Shown here in pieces: positions 1-9,540 of a stretch of 64,000 nucleotides of DNA. Position 1 is the first letter of the stretch. Every line of letters starts with the position of its first letter. Location of the stretch: positions 142,603,074 through 142,667,073 of the forward strand of contig OX336391.1 in the NCBI GenBank assembly GCA_946902985.2, written 5' to 3'. Under the pieces are notes generated by a model. It ran no database searches, was not told the DNA's origin, and worked only from the letters and a program-made list of their open reading frames with translations. Origin of the DNA: Meconema thalassinum. Lineage: Eukaryota > Arthropoda > Insecta > Orthoptera > Tettigoniidae. The translations under genes and the position numbers were made by a program.

Positions 1-2723
1 AGTGGTCATAAATGCACTTAGCAGGTTTCCAGGGTGTGCCGAGGGAGGACATTGTACCATGAGAAGACGAGCGAGGGTAGGACAGGCAGGTCGTTGAACG
101 CAGGAATTTGTGTGGGAAAATTGCAGTTTGGCAAGGTCACAGCTCCAAGTTTTGGTGCCGCCCAAATGTGACCTACTTAAGAATTAATGACCGGAGAGCA
201 ATGAGAGTTGCATGTATGGAAGCGGGAGACTCTCAGCCTCCCAGAAATGTAATTTGATGCAATTTGGATGTAAGGCTGATTTAATTCAGTATAAAATGCC
301 TGATATGGGGGCGTTTCAGCGTCAGCCAATGAGGGGATAAGCGTCACCAAGCCGTGTTTGGCGCGTAAATTGGCAGACAATGAGGGATGATTACGGAGGT
401 TATTTGATAAGGAGTCCACGATCGATTCTTGGAAAGGATATCACCAATGAGACATTGAGATTGCGATGAGTGCAGTGATATAAGTCAATTTGGGACAGAG
501 CTATTATTTTTGGAAATAAATCTCATATTTCCCCCTCCTACGGCAGGTTATGCCTCAAAAACTTAAATAGCTCCAAATGGGAGAGTGAAGTCAGTCAATT
601 TTGTGATTCTGTCACGGACGCTCCACGTCAGTCGAGTTCGTGATTTGGACTCTGTTAATTTTCACGTCAGATGGTAAATTGAGATAGCGTGGCGGTTTTT
701 TTTGAGATCATGTCTAAATACTATAGCATACGAGTGCGAGTTTTTGTTAGTGGCTGAGAAATAGGCTAGCCATTGCGCTAGATAAACATATAAGTTGTGT
801 CGATAGGAGCTACGGTGGACGATCTGGATGAATCGAGTAGTTCAGATGGTAGCATTTAGGAGAATGATAGGATTATCGGTCCGGAACAGTGAGTGCGTGT
901 TACTTTCTTGATTGTCGCATTAAAAAAATTGTGTATTTCTGTGTTCTCCGTTACCACGAGGTACCTGAAGCAAGAGGAAGCTGATGCCGAGATTGGAACA
1001 GTGGGAGGATCTTCAACTATGGAATTCGTCATGCGAGGAATGAGGGCGTAAACCCAAAACCTTGGGGCACGCCGCGATGATGGAGACAGTCTGGGACCCA
1101 GGAATAGTGATAAGTACAGCAAATTATCTTGCATAATTTAGTTAGGGGTGTACGGATCAGCATAAGTGCAATGGCTGTGTACATATTCAATTTCTTAATG
1201 TTAGTTGTGTTTTGTTGTTGTGTTTGTTGCTGCAACGTGCGTGTAAATATGTATCGTGTGGTCATGGTTTTCAATGTAGTTTGGGGAGATTATCATTCAG
1301 GGGAAATCTGGCCATCAGCTACTGTCACTGTAGATACATTTTTCAGTGATCAGGTGGGGTGAGAGTTTGTACAGTGGTCGTAAGCAAACCAGAGCATATT
1401 GAATATTTTGTGGTAAATCAGGTTCGTGGATCGACTGTGGTAAGTTCTACCAGGTAATGGTTGTGTTGCAATCTTCGACTGGTGACGGACAAGGCAGGCA
1501 AACCCGGCGATTTGAGGTAATTTAATTGGAGTATGGCTGGATGTACTGATGCATATTGGTAGGTCGTGGATGTTCAGAACCACGTAAGTATTTTTGGTAA
1601 TTCCGTGGACGGGTAATTCCCACGAGGTAAAAATCACGGCCGTGATGCTGGGGTCGATCTGACGCCCGTAGGCAGCGTGCTAAGTGATGATTCTGCGGGG
1701 CTTGTTGAATTGGGCTATTGTGAGCTCATGCTTCAGTCAGTATACATCAGCTATGGAGGGGGTGAAAGCTGGTAGCCACTCCTCGCCACGGGGTGCTTTG
1801 CTTGGCCTTGAGTCTGTCCGAGGTTAATTGGTCAAAGTTAAAATGGCTGGTTTGTTTACATATTTTATTGTTAATTCTGGGATTCTGGTTTGTTGTGTTT
1901 TGATTTTATTTTGTGGACCCACGTTACTAGTGTATCAGATTTGTACCCTCCGGGTGGCCGCTAGTCGGTATTAATGATTGTCTTGATAAATGTTTCACAC
2001 GGGAACTGTTGTATGTGAATGAGATAGGCACGTTGTAGCTTAATGTAGTGTTTGTGTGGCCGCACTGCATGCTGACCGTACACGACTCTAACGGAGGTCG
2101 TGAAGGGAGGTCTGTTTGCCAAACGGAACGGTCTCGTCTGTACGATTCACTTTTCCAATATAAGAGCGTTAAAATGAGGTTCCAGCTTGTAAAATTCAGT
2201 TGATTTGATGCTCCGTTGGTGTATTAGTGTTATGATCTGATTAACGTAATGATTCATTTCTTGTGGCATTAATTTAGTCCTTTGTTGTTCCATTTGAACT
2301 CACCTGGGGTGAGAGCGCGCCACTTTGATTTTTTTGGGATTTTATTTTATTTGGATTTTTTTTATTTTTTGTGGAGTTCCATGATCCTGCAGTGTTGATC
2401 AGGGGGAAGCTGAGGCTTTACCCGGACTAATTAGATTTAAGGTACCCTGGTCGTACCATCTCTGTGGACTTTATGGCAGAGAAGGACAGTGATGACACAG
2501 TTTATTTTGTTGTGGTTCTACGTTTTATTAAGGGATTGTTTCTTCTGTTTTGTAGTCTTCTAAGAATAAATTTTGTTTCCTTGTTCCCCTGGCATATGAT
2601 TTATAGTTTTAAGTTCCCATGATCCAAAATTCCGAATTCCTAGGATGTAAAGTGTTAATTAGCCACCGAACGAGCCGCGCCCGAGATAAGATTCAACATC
2701 CTAGAAGGCCCTGGAAGGGTATA
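1..2723 (+). repeat. 5' LTR (about 2.72 kb)
   Basis: Aligns base for base with 9543-12265 at a constant offset of 9542. Differences I see are at 393 (A versus G), 948 (C versus T) and 2353-2354 (GG versus TT). Homology stops after the shared GGGTATA at 2717-2723. The length is unusual for an insect Gypsy LTR, which is commonly a few hundred bases. It holds no credible long ORF; the small frames repeat identically in both LTRs. An AATAAA lies near 2566 and could serve as polyadenylation signal (inference). Confidence 0.93.
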
Positions 2724-3383
2724 TAGGGGTTATGTGATGGTGCATTAGCCATTCGTCCCTAGTTGATTGCATTGTTGTTTTGATACCTAATTCATTGGAT
2801 CATGTGGAAAGTCATATGCCTGTTTGAGCTAGTCGGTGCACATCGTAAAATCTGCCATCCGTGGTGGACTTTGCGTATGATTCGTACGACTAGGGTTAGT
2901 CTATGATGGCGCGCCAAGAGCGTGTGGCTGATTTATTGTAAATAAAAGGGGTGTAAAATCATGGAGTTTGTATTAGAAATACAGTTGACATTTTATTGCA
3001 AATGTAAAGTAGAGACATGTCAGCTGGGCGCCCGATTTGAATTTTGATAGTAACAAACTCCAGTGAAAATGAAATAGGAAGGCTGGTAGCCTATAGATTG
3101 TTAATATCTTTATTAGCAAGTCTGGGATAAATTAACGTAAAAACCGCGAGTGTAAGGATGAAAGAATTTATTCAAGGAAACTTTAAGGGAGTGTGCATCA
3201 CGTAGGAAGCTCAATATGCAGCTTGGATAGCTATTTGCTTATGGGTTAGAATAACGTAAATAATTGAGCTGACTAAAGTAATTGGGGGAGGCAGAACATG
3301 GAACAAAAAGGAACTCATTTTAGCGCTAACAGATTGTCTCCTCATTAAGGCATGCCCCTATTTCTCAGATAAGTGTATTTTGT
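2724..3383 (+). other. Untranslated leader between 5' LTR and gag
   Basis: About 660 bases with no long ORF on either strand. The primer-binding site should lie at its left edge. TGGTGCATTAGCC at 2738-2750 begins with the TGG expected opposite a tRNA CCA end, but it starts some 14 bases from the LTR edge and I cannot assign it to a tRNA. Confidence 0.5.
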
Positions 3384-5564
3384 GTGGTGGAGGAGATGGC
3401 TTCTTCAGAGGAAGTGCGAGCCATTATGGAAGCGATGTGTGCCCAATTAAAGGCAGACTTGAAAGCTGACACCAGCGAACAATTAGAGCGCATGAAAACA
3501 GACAATAGCGAACAATTAAATCAAACTATAGCCGAGAACAATGAACATTTAAAGGCAGACTTGAAAGCTGACACCAGCGAACAATTAGAGCGCATGAAAA
3601 CAGACAATAGCGAACAATTAAATCAAATTATAGCCGAGAACAATGAACATTTAAAGGCAGATTTGAAGGCAGACACTAGCGGACAATTATCGGAACAATT
3701 CGCGAAGCTTACGCTAGACATTAAAGCAGACGCGGGCATACAATTAGAGCGCATGGAGGGAACATTGAGAGAGGCGATCGCGCTTAGCGAGGAGAAGACA
3801 TTCGCTAAACTAAACCAAATAGAGTTAGCATGCAATTTGAGCGCGGAAGGACTAAAACTGACACAGGAGGAGATGAAAGGCAGGCTAGACATACTCGAAG
3901 AGGGAAATATCATGGCTCAGGGGCAGATAGCAGAGCTAAATAAAGCCGTGCGAGACATGCACGAAGACGTAGAAAGGGGGAAATTGCAAGCAGCAGAGAA
4001 ATGGAGCGAGTTAGAAGCAGAGCAGGCGGCAATAAGAGGGGACCTGCGGGAGAGTAACGCTTTAATTGGTGAGAGGCTAAATCGGTTGGAAGAAAATAAC
4101 GGAGCAGGAGGGAAGAAAGACGAAGAGAGATACTTGAGAATGAAAGAGGAAATAAATAAGACGTGCCTGCAGATAGGAGTCGAAGGGAAAGAAGATAGAC
4201 AGAAAATATTTAAACAGATGGAAGAGAACCAAGAACGGATCAGAGAGGTCGAGAAACAATTCCTAGCCAGAATGGATGAGCAAGATAGGAAAATTATCAA
4301 AGCTGAGATACGAACTCTGGAACATGACGATTTCATGTTGGAAATGCGAACGAATAAAAGCGATGGGATTACCGCAGCCACAGTACGTAGCGAAAGAGAA
4401 GCAAGCCAGGGGGCGGTCGAGAAGGCTACGGTAGGTGAGACTACAGAGGGATTCCACCAATTTCGCGGACAAGCATCGACACCAATGGAGAATAAACTAA
4501 CCACGCAATACGTACAGGTTATAAGAATGCAGGAGGACAGACCTCGGAGATACACAAATGATGGATCAGTAACACCAAAATCTTTCATTAAGGAGGTGGA
4601 ATCATTTTTTGCCGATCACGCAGTACCGTCAAATAGACAGCTCAGAGCTTTAGAAAAAATGTTAGGGAATGAAGTATTGACCTGGTACCAGAGCTTCAGG
4701 TACACTTTCGAGGACTTTGAAGGGTTCAAATCGGCGTTCCTAAGAAAATATTGGGGGCAGTCGGCACAGCTAAGCCTCAGGATGGAGCTGTACAGTAGAA
4801 AGTACCATGCTACGCAGCCCACACGTTACGCGGATTATTTCACAAAACAGATGTTATTGATGAGGGATCTTGATGTCGCTCCCGGGGAAGCAGACATGAT
4901 AATGACCATCGGCAAGCAATTACCCGCCAGCGTCCAGCAGATACTAGTGGCCGCAAACGTCAATAACGCGGTACAAGCTGAGGAAGTGCTCCGACAGCTT
5001 GATGACACTTCTATGCAACCTCAGATGCGGAACGTGCGAGCCATAGGACAGGTTAACACGGCTGTGTTACAGCAAGACACTGGTGCCAGCAAGCGAAGTC
5101 AGGGTACGAACACCGGACCGCCAGCATACGAGCGCAGGGATGAAAATAATGTGCGGAACGGATACCAAGGACATGAACGAGGAAAATGGGGACAGCACCG
5201 CGGAAGGAACTGGCAGCCGTACCAACAGAGAAGGGATGAATGGCGAAGAAGGAACGGCCCTTACGAACATGAGAGAGATGGGAGGCGGCCGTGGCCCGGA
5301 AGGCGAGAAGAAAGGCAGGAGCCCACGCAAGACTATAGACAGGATTGGAATAGTCGGTACGAGGAGACTCAGCGATATTTAAGCGAGTTGCACCAGGAAC
5401 AGGAAGCACAGAGAGAAAAATGGAAACACACCATGGAGAACAGGCATAACCCAGATATACAGGGGGAAGAAAGCGAGCTGGTAATGCAGGAGAGAGAGGA
5501 GCACAATGGTACCGGACAGCAGGGTGCCGTGCACAAAAAAAAAAAAAAAAAAACTCGGTGGTAG
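3384..5564 (+). CDS. gag: Gag polyprotein, coiled-coil rich, no zinc knuckle
   Basis: 726 residues; structural protein expected to form the intracellular particle and bind element RNA. Residues 1-350 are highly charged and heptad-like (Leu/Ile with Glu/Lys), consistent with a long coiled coil, and include tandem 34-residue repeats. Around residues 385-560 lies a retrotrans_gag-like capsid domain (SFIKEVESFF, WYQSFRYTFEDF, FKSAFLRKYWG). The tail (about 590-700) is very rich in Arg, Gln, Trp and Tyr and replaces the usual CCHC zinc knuckles as probable RNA-binding region. The frame ends in six Lys codons from a 19-A run and stops seven bases into the overlapping pol frame. A second ATG (MASSEE) lies five codons downstream and is an equally good start. 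Confidence 0.9.
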   Translation: MVEEMASSEEVRAIMEAMCAQLKADLKADTSEQLERMKTDNSEQLNQTIAENNEHLKADLKADTSEQLERMKTDNSEQLNQIIAENNEHLKADLKADTSGQLSEQFAKLTLDIKADAGIQLERMEGTLREAIALSEEKTFAKLNQIELACNLSAEGLKLTQEEMKGRLDILEEGNIMAQGQIAELNKAVRDMHEDVERGKLQAAEKWSELEAEQAAIRGDLRESNALIGERLNRLEENNGAGGKKDEERYLRMKEEINKTCLQIGVEGKEDRQKIFKQMEENQERIREVEKQFLARMDEQDRKIIKAEIRTLEHDDFMLEMRTNKSDGITAATVRSEREASQGAVEKATVGETTEGFHQFRGQASTPMENKLTTQYVQVIRMQEDRPRRYTNDGSVTPKSFIKEVESFFADHAVPSNRQLRALEKMLGNEVLTWYQSFRYTFEDFEGFKSAFLRKYWGQSAQLSLRMELYSRKYHATQPTRYADYFTKQMLLMRDLDVAPGEADMIMTIGKQLPASVQQILVAANVNNAVQAEEVLRQLDDTSMQPQMRNVRAIGQVNTAVLQQDTGASKRSQGTNTGPPAYERRDENNVRNGYQGHERGKWGQHRGRNWQPYQQRRDEWRRRNGPYEHERDGRRPWPGRREERQEPTQDYRQDWNSRYEETQRYLSELHQEQEAQREKWKHTMENRHNPDIQGEESELVMQEREEHNGTGQQGAVHKKKKKKTRW
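3451..3660 (+). repeat. 102-bp tandem repeat inside gag
   Basis: Units start at 3451, 3553 and (partial, diverged) 3655. Each 102-bp unit encodes 34 residues beginning with ADLKADTSEQLERMKTDN. The period keeps the reading frame and adds coiled-coil length. The first two units differ by very few bases, so the duplication is recent relative to the rest of gag. Confidence 0.9.
5535..5553 (+). promoter_or_regulatory. A19 run at the gag-pol overlap, probable -1 slippage site
   Basis: Nineteen consecutive A lie just before the gag stop (5562-5564). Gag uses frame positions 0 mod 3 and pol 2 mod 3, so pol is in the -1 frame. The pol frame is open across and upstream of the run, so a one-base backward slip anywhere in it joins gag to pol. 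Ribosomal slippage on A-AAA-AAA and polymerase slippage are both established routes to such fusion in retroelements; which one applies here is inference. The exact run length could also be affected by sequencing. Confidence 0.75.
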
Positions 5565-7057
5565 ACCAAGAAGACAGTCTCAGAAAGGAGCAAGAGGGAA
5601 ATAACTGGTTAGTCGCACACATACAGGAATGGGTCGCTACATCAGACGACTTTTTAAATGAGCTCAGTCAACCAAAACAGCAGGGATTACGCAAGTTACC
5701 TATTATCATAGCAAGAATCGGTGGAGTCAGGGTCCGGTCTCTCGTGGATACTGGGTCACAACTGTGCCTGGCATCCGAAGCTTTAGTTAAGATGCTAAAC
5801 AAGCAGAACAAAATACCCACATCACCTGTCCCACAGATAAAAATCAGAGGAGTTATTCCGGAGAAGTCAGCAGTATGCAAATACCAAGTACATCTAGATT
5901 TGGATATAATGGGCCATATTCTATCACAAAACTTCATGGTTATGGCCAACATAAATTTCAACATAATCCTTGGTGCGGATTTCATATGCGACCACCAGGC
6001 AGTGATAGACCTGCATGAGAACACAGTTACGTTCAAGAACGTGGAAGGGTTAAGCAACGTAAATTTACACATGAACGAGGTGTACTTGGAGCGCGAGGCA
6101 GATATGTGGATGCTAGAAACAATACCAGAGGAGGCCGAGAATGAAACGCAGGAGGGACATTCGAACCCGCAACCCATGCACGTTAGGGAACCTACACTGA
6201 GAGAGATCTGGAATACGGCCGTGGAAGTTGACGGAGCCGAAGAAACATTTGAGAAGCTATTACAGGAAAAACTGAGCGAGGCCAGGTTGGACAGCGAAGG
6301 CAAGGCACGCCTAGAAAATATTTTGAGAGAGCAGGCATCAACGTTCGACACAATGCCAGGGAAAATTCTAAATTTCCGCTACGCCATGCAGGTGGACGAC
6401 TGGTCACCATTTAAAAGCAAACTTTACCCCGTTCCAGAGAAACACTATCCGGAGGTTAGGAAAATTATTGGTGAAATGGCGAAAGCAGGTATAATCAGAA
6501 AGACACCTACACCGTATTTAAACGCGATACTTGCAGTGGCGAAACCCAATGGATCTGTGAGGGTGTGTCTCGACAGTCGCATCTTGAATGCACGCCTTAT
6601 ACCGGAGCATGACAAAGCGCCGATAATTAAGGACGTTTTGAAGCGTTTTCGAGGAAAACAGATTTATTCGTCAGTTGATCTCTCGAGCTCTTATTACCAT
6701 ATCGAACTGGAGGAGAAATCACAGTTGCTGACTGGATTTCTGTTCGACCACCAGAGCTGGGTTTTCGCTAGGCTCCCATTTGGTGTCAAGACGGCCGGAT
6801 ATGCACTCATTAGGGCTTTAGATCGGAATTTAACAGAAGAGGTTAAGGAAATGACCGTAAGATACGTGGACGACATCTTGCTTGCGTCTAGCACAGCGGA
6901 GGAACATATGGTAAATTTAGAGAAACTGTTAAAGAACCTCAATAGGGCAAATTTTAAAATCAACCTCAAGAAGTCGCATTTTTTTTCAGCAAGAGATTTT
7001 ATATCTAGGCCATATCATCGATGGAGAAGGAGTTCGGCCCAATCCGGCAAAGATTGA
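5558..7057 (+). CDS. pol: Pol part 1: aspartic protease and reverse transcriptase
   Basis: First part of Pol, in -1 frame to gag. Protease is near residues 45-140: the catalytic loop reads LVDTGS and the flap/second-half motif is IILGADFI. Reverse transcriptase follows from about residue 285: VCLDSRILNARL, SSVDLSSSYYHIEL (first catalytic Asp), RLPFGVKTAGYALIRAL, and the YVDD box in VRYVDDILLAS (two catalytic Asp). The listed start is a GTG, but translation more likely enters by frameshift from gag. Similarity is lost after KKSHFF at about 6988, where eight T (6979-6986) shift the frame; the last ~23 residues to the stop at 7057 are out-of-frame translation. The real continuation is the next frame, from 6987. 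Confidence 0.92.
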   Translation: MVDQEDSLRKEQEGNNWLVAHIQEWVATSDDFLNELSQPKQQGLRKLPIIIARIGGVRVRSLVDTGSQLCLASEALVKMLNKQNKIPTSPVPQIKIRGVIPEKSAVCKYQVHLDLDIMGHILSQNFMVMANINFNIILGADFICDHQAVIDLHENTVTFKNVEGLSNVNLHMNEVYLEREADMWMLETIPEEAENETQEGHSNPQPMHVREPTLREIWNTAVEVDGAEETFEKLLQEKLSEARLDSEGKARLENILREQASTFDTMPGKILNFRYAMQVDDWSPFKSKLYPVPEKHYPEVRKIIGEMAKAGIIRKTPTPYLNAILAVAKPNGSVRVCLDSRILNARLIPEHDKAPIIKDVLKRFRGKQIYSSVDLSSSYYHIELEEKSQLLTGFLFDHQSWVFARLPFGVKTAGYALIRALDRNLTEEVKEMTVRYVDDILLASSTAEEHMVNLEKLLKNLNRANFKINLKKSHFFSARDFISRPYHRWRRSSAQSGKD

Positions 7058-9032
7058 AGCAATTAGAAATTTCCCGAGACCAACCAGAGTGAAGCACATT
7101 AGAATGTTTTTAGGCATCACGAACTTTTTCCGCGAGAATTGCCCAGGATATACGGAGATAGTGGCACCACTCCAAGAGCTTCTGAAAAAAAAAAATCGTT
7201 GGCAGTGGAGCGAGGAGAGTGAGAAGGCATTTGTCGCAACGAAGGAGCTACTAGCAAATAGTGTAAAGCTAGGATATCCAGACTTTACTCGCAAATTTAT
7301 CATACAGGCCGATGCGTCTATGATAGGTGTTGGGGCCATGTTATACCAGGAAGATGCCAGCAACCCGCAGAGTCGCATATATCTGGCGTTCTCTAGCCGC
7401 AGATTGCGCAAGCACGAGAAGAATTATACAGTCTCAGAGATTGAATTATTGGCGATAATTCATGCCCTCGAACACTGGAGGAAGATTATCTATGGTTTTC
7501 CCATAATAATTAGAACTGACCATAAGGCATTGACGTTTTTGTTTAAGTCGGCTATGCTTTCTGAGAGGCTGAATAGATGGTCAATTTATGCGCAGCAATT
7601 TGACCTACAGATGGAATTTTGCCCTGGAAAATTAAACGTGATCCCGGATATTCTAAGCCGGAACCCGGAAGAAGGCGGAAGCACCGTGGAAGCAAGGGTC
7701 CATCAGATTGAGCTCACGCAGCAAGACCAGGATTTCCTGCGGGAGTTAAGCAACATTCAGGCGGAGCAGGAGAAGGAACCGTGGATGGGAATGATTATCA
7801 GATATTTCAAGAGGGAACTGGTACCCGGAAGCCCGGAATACCGTGAGGCGGAAGCTCGAGCTAATAGTTACAATTATTTCAATGGTCTCTTGCATAGATT
7901 TGTGGACCAGGACCATACCATGATGAGGATATTGGTTCCTGCCTCTCTCCAGCGAAAGCTAGTGTGGCATGCGCACTATACTTTAGGGCATGCCGGGACA
8001 GACAAAACGGAAGCGACACTAGGCGAGGCATTCACGTGGCCGAAAATGAGGAACACAATATGCGAAGTGTTAAAGACGTGCGATACGTGCCAGAGGGTCA
8101 AGCCTAATAATTTCTTGATGAAACAGTACCCGAGACCTTTGTTGCCACAAAAACCATTGGAGCTCGTGGCCATTGACTGTTATGGCGCGTTACCTAAGGG
8201 GAGAAGAGGATGCCGGCACCTTTTGGCCTGTGTGGACGTCTTTTCCAAGTACGTGGTACTTTGCGCCGTCCAGAAAACAAATTCAAAACAGCTGCTCAAT
8301 CAACTAAGGAATAAAGTCATACCTAGGATGGGGAAACCAGAGTTCATATTGTCGGACCACGGTAGCTACTTTACCAGCGCCGAATTCAAGAGAGGATTAG
8401 CGGAGCTAGGTATTAAGCATGTATTAAGTAGTGTCCGTTATCCCCAGTCGAACCCCTCGGAAAGAATTTTTCGTGAAGTATCTAAATTCTGTAAAATCTT
8501 CATCCCCGACGCGCATTACAAGTGGGTGGACGCCCTGAAGAAAATAGAGATCTGCATAAATTCCACACGACATGAATCGACCGGTCAAATACCGAGCGTT
8601 CTACACTTGAACGAATATCCAGTGAGATCATGGGAAGGAGTAATAAACTGTCCCATGGATCCTAGACCAGCCCCAGCCCTGAGAGTGGAAAGGACAGCTG
8701 TGTACCTTAGAAAGCAAGCAGACCGGAGATTGCGCCGGGTACGAGGAAAGCGGTTTCACCGTGCACTGGAACTGGGCGAGTTGGTCCTTGTTAAGCGCCA
8801 ACCTGTATCTGATCCAGCAGCGAAGGTGTTCCATAAATTCATACCACCTTACTCGGGCCCGTTCCGCATAATTCGAAATTTGGGAAACAACGCATACAAA
8901 TTGGAAGAGATCAGTACTGGAAACACTCCCATCTACAACATTTCTAATTTAAAGATTTATTATCCACTGGAACCATACGATGAGCCCAGGGCCGCAGCAG
9001 CAAACCATGCCGAGATCATAGAGTTAAATTAA
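6987..9032 (+). CDS. pol: Pol part 2: RT thumb, RNase H and integrase
   Basis: Continues Pol in the next frame after the T8 break; the frame is open from 6987 although its first ATG is at 7089. RT connection: RMFLGITNFFREN. RNase H: IIQADASMIGVGAML (Asp), YTVSEIELLAII (Glu), IRTDHKAL (Asp), IPDILSRN (Asp). Integrase: an HHCC zinc domain (HYTLGHAG ... TCDTC), then the DDE core with VAIDCYG, FILSDHGSYF and NPSERIFREV; I count 34 residues between the second Asp and the Glu. The C-terminal tail (SGPFRIIRNLGNNAYKL) resembles the Gypsy integrase DNA-binding domain. All catalytic residues are present. No envelope frame follows. Confidence 0.92.
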   Translation, partial: QQEILYLGHIIDGEGVRPNPAKIEAIRNFPRPTRVKHIRMFLGITNFFRENCPGYTEIVAPLQELLKKKNRWQWSEESEKAFVATKELLANSVKLGYPDFTRKFIIQADASMIGVGAMLYQEDASNPQSRIYLAFSSRRLRKHEKNYTVSEIELLAIIHALEHWRKIIYGFPIIIRTDHKALTFLFKSAMLSERLNRWSIYAQQFDLQMEFCPGKLNVIPDILSRNPEEGGSTVEARVHQIELTQQDQDFLRELSNIQAEQEKEPWMGMIIRYFKRELVPGSPEYREAEARANSYNYFNGLLHRFVDQDHTMMRILVPASLQRKLVWHAHYTLGHAGTDKTEATLGEAFTWPKMRNTICEVLKTCDTCQRVKPNNFLMKQYPRPLLPQKPLELVAIDCYGALPKGRRGCRHLLACVDVFSKYVVLCAVQKTNSKQLLNQLRNKVIPRMGKPEFILSDHGSYFTSAEFKRGLAELGIKHVLSSVRYPQSNPSERIFREVSKFCKIFIPDAHYKWVDALKKIEICINSTRHESTGQIPSVLHLNEYPVRSWEGVINCPMDPRPAPALRVERTAVYLRKQADRRLRRVRGKRFHRALELGELVLVKRQPVSDPAAKVFHKFIPPYSGPFRIIRNLGNNAYKLEEISTGNTPIYNISNLKIYYPLEPYDEPRAAAANHAEIIELN

Positions 9033-9540
9033 TAGCAAAACTCTGGAAGAATAGGACAGGACATGGGGCGGTCCTCAGATGTAAACACGGGCCGATGTTT
9101 ACAACAAGCACCTGATTGCTTCAGGCAAGTGGAGGACATTGCTCGGAGAAGGAGAGAGAGGGGAGAGACATTGTCTACCGCACGCAGGTAGTCCAAAGGA
9201 GCCAGAGGTCTGACGTAATCCGGCCGGCATGCTAGAGAGGGGAGTGAGACACCCTGTCATTTCAGAGCAACCCAGGAAGGGGGGTCCAAAGTAGAGACGG
9301 AGGAAAGGAACCTCGTAGCAGCCGTGTGGAGTGCTAAAAATCATGTAATGCTTACCCTGATTTTTAACCTTGTGAGGGAGTAATGAGACCTTATGGCATA
9401 TTGCATATCCATCTAGTCTCAAGTTTGTATTTCCAACATTAATTCTGTACGCAGACCGGCACAGCAGATGCAGAGTACAGAGGCGGCGAATACTTTTATT
9501 GGATGTGTGCAGAGACGTGTACGAAGAATAGCAGGAGGGT
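9033..9540 (+). other. 3' non-coding segment with polypurine tracts
   Basis: No ORF of note on the plus strand. A purine-rich block lies at about 9128-9170, and a second, AGCAGGAGGG, lies directly before the 3' LTR at about 9529-9538. The second is in the right place to prime plus-strand DNA synthesis and supports an LTR start at the TG of 9541. Confidence 0.6.

Noticed and set aside
177..1637. Several 77-95 codon frames in the left LTR, repeated at 9719-11179
   Set aside because: Identical in both LTRs because the LTRs are nearly identical; on both strands, overlapping, no motif. Treated as non-coding.
2738..2750. TGGTGCATTAGCC as primer-binding site
   Set aside because: It lies about 14 bases from the LTR edge and I cannot match it to a tRNA 3' end; left unassigned.
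3623..6351. Long minus-strand frames opposite gag and pol (96, 223, 189, 227 codons)
   Set aside because: They mirror the codon usage of the real plus-strand genes and show no domain signatures.
7186..7197. A-run in pol considered as a second frameshift
   Set aside because: The RT/RNase H frame is open and conserved on both sides of it in the same frame, so no break is needed.
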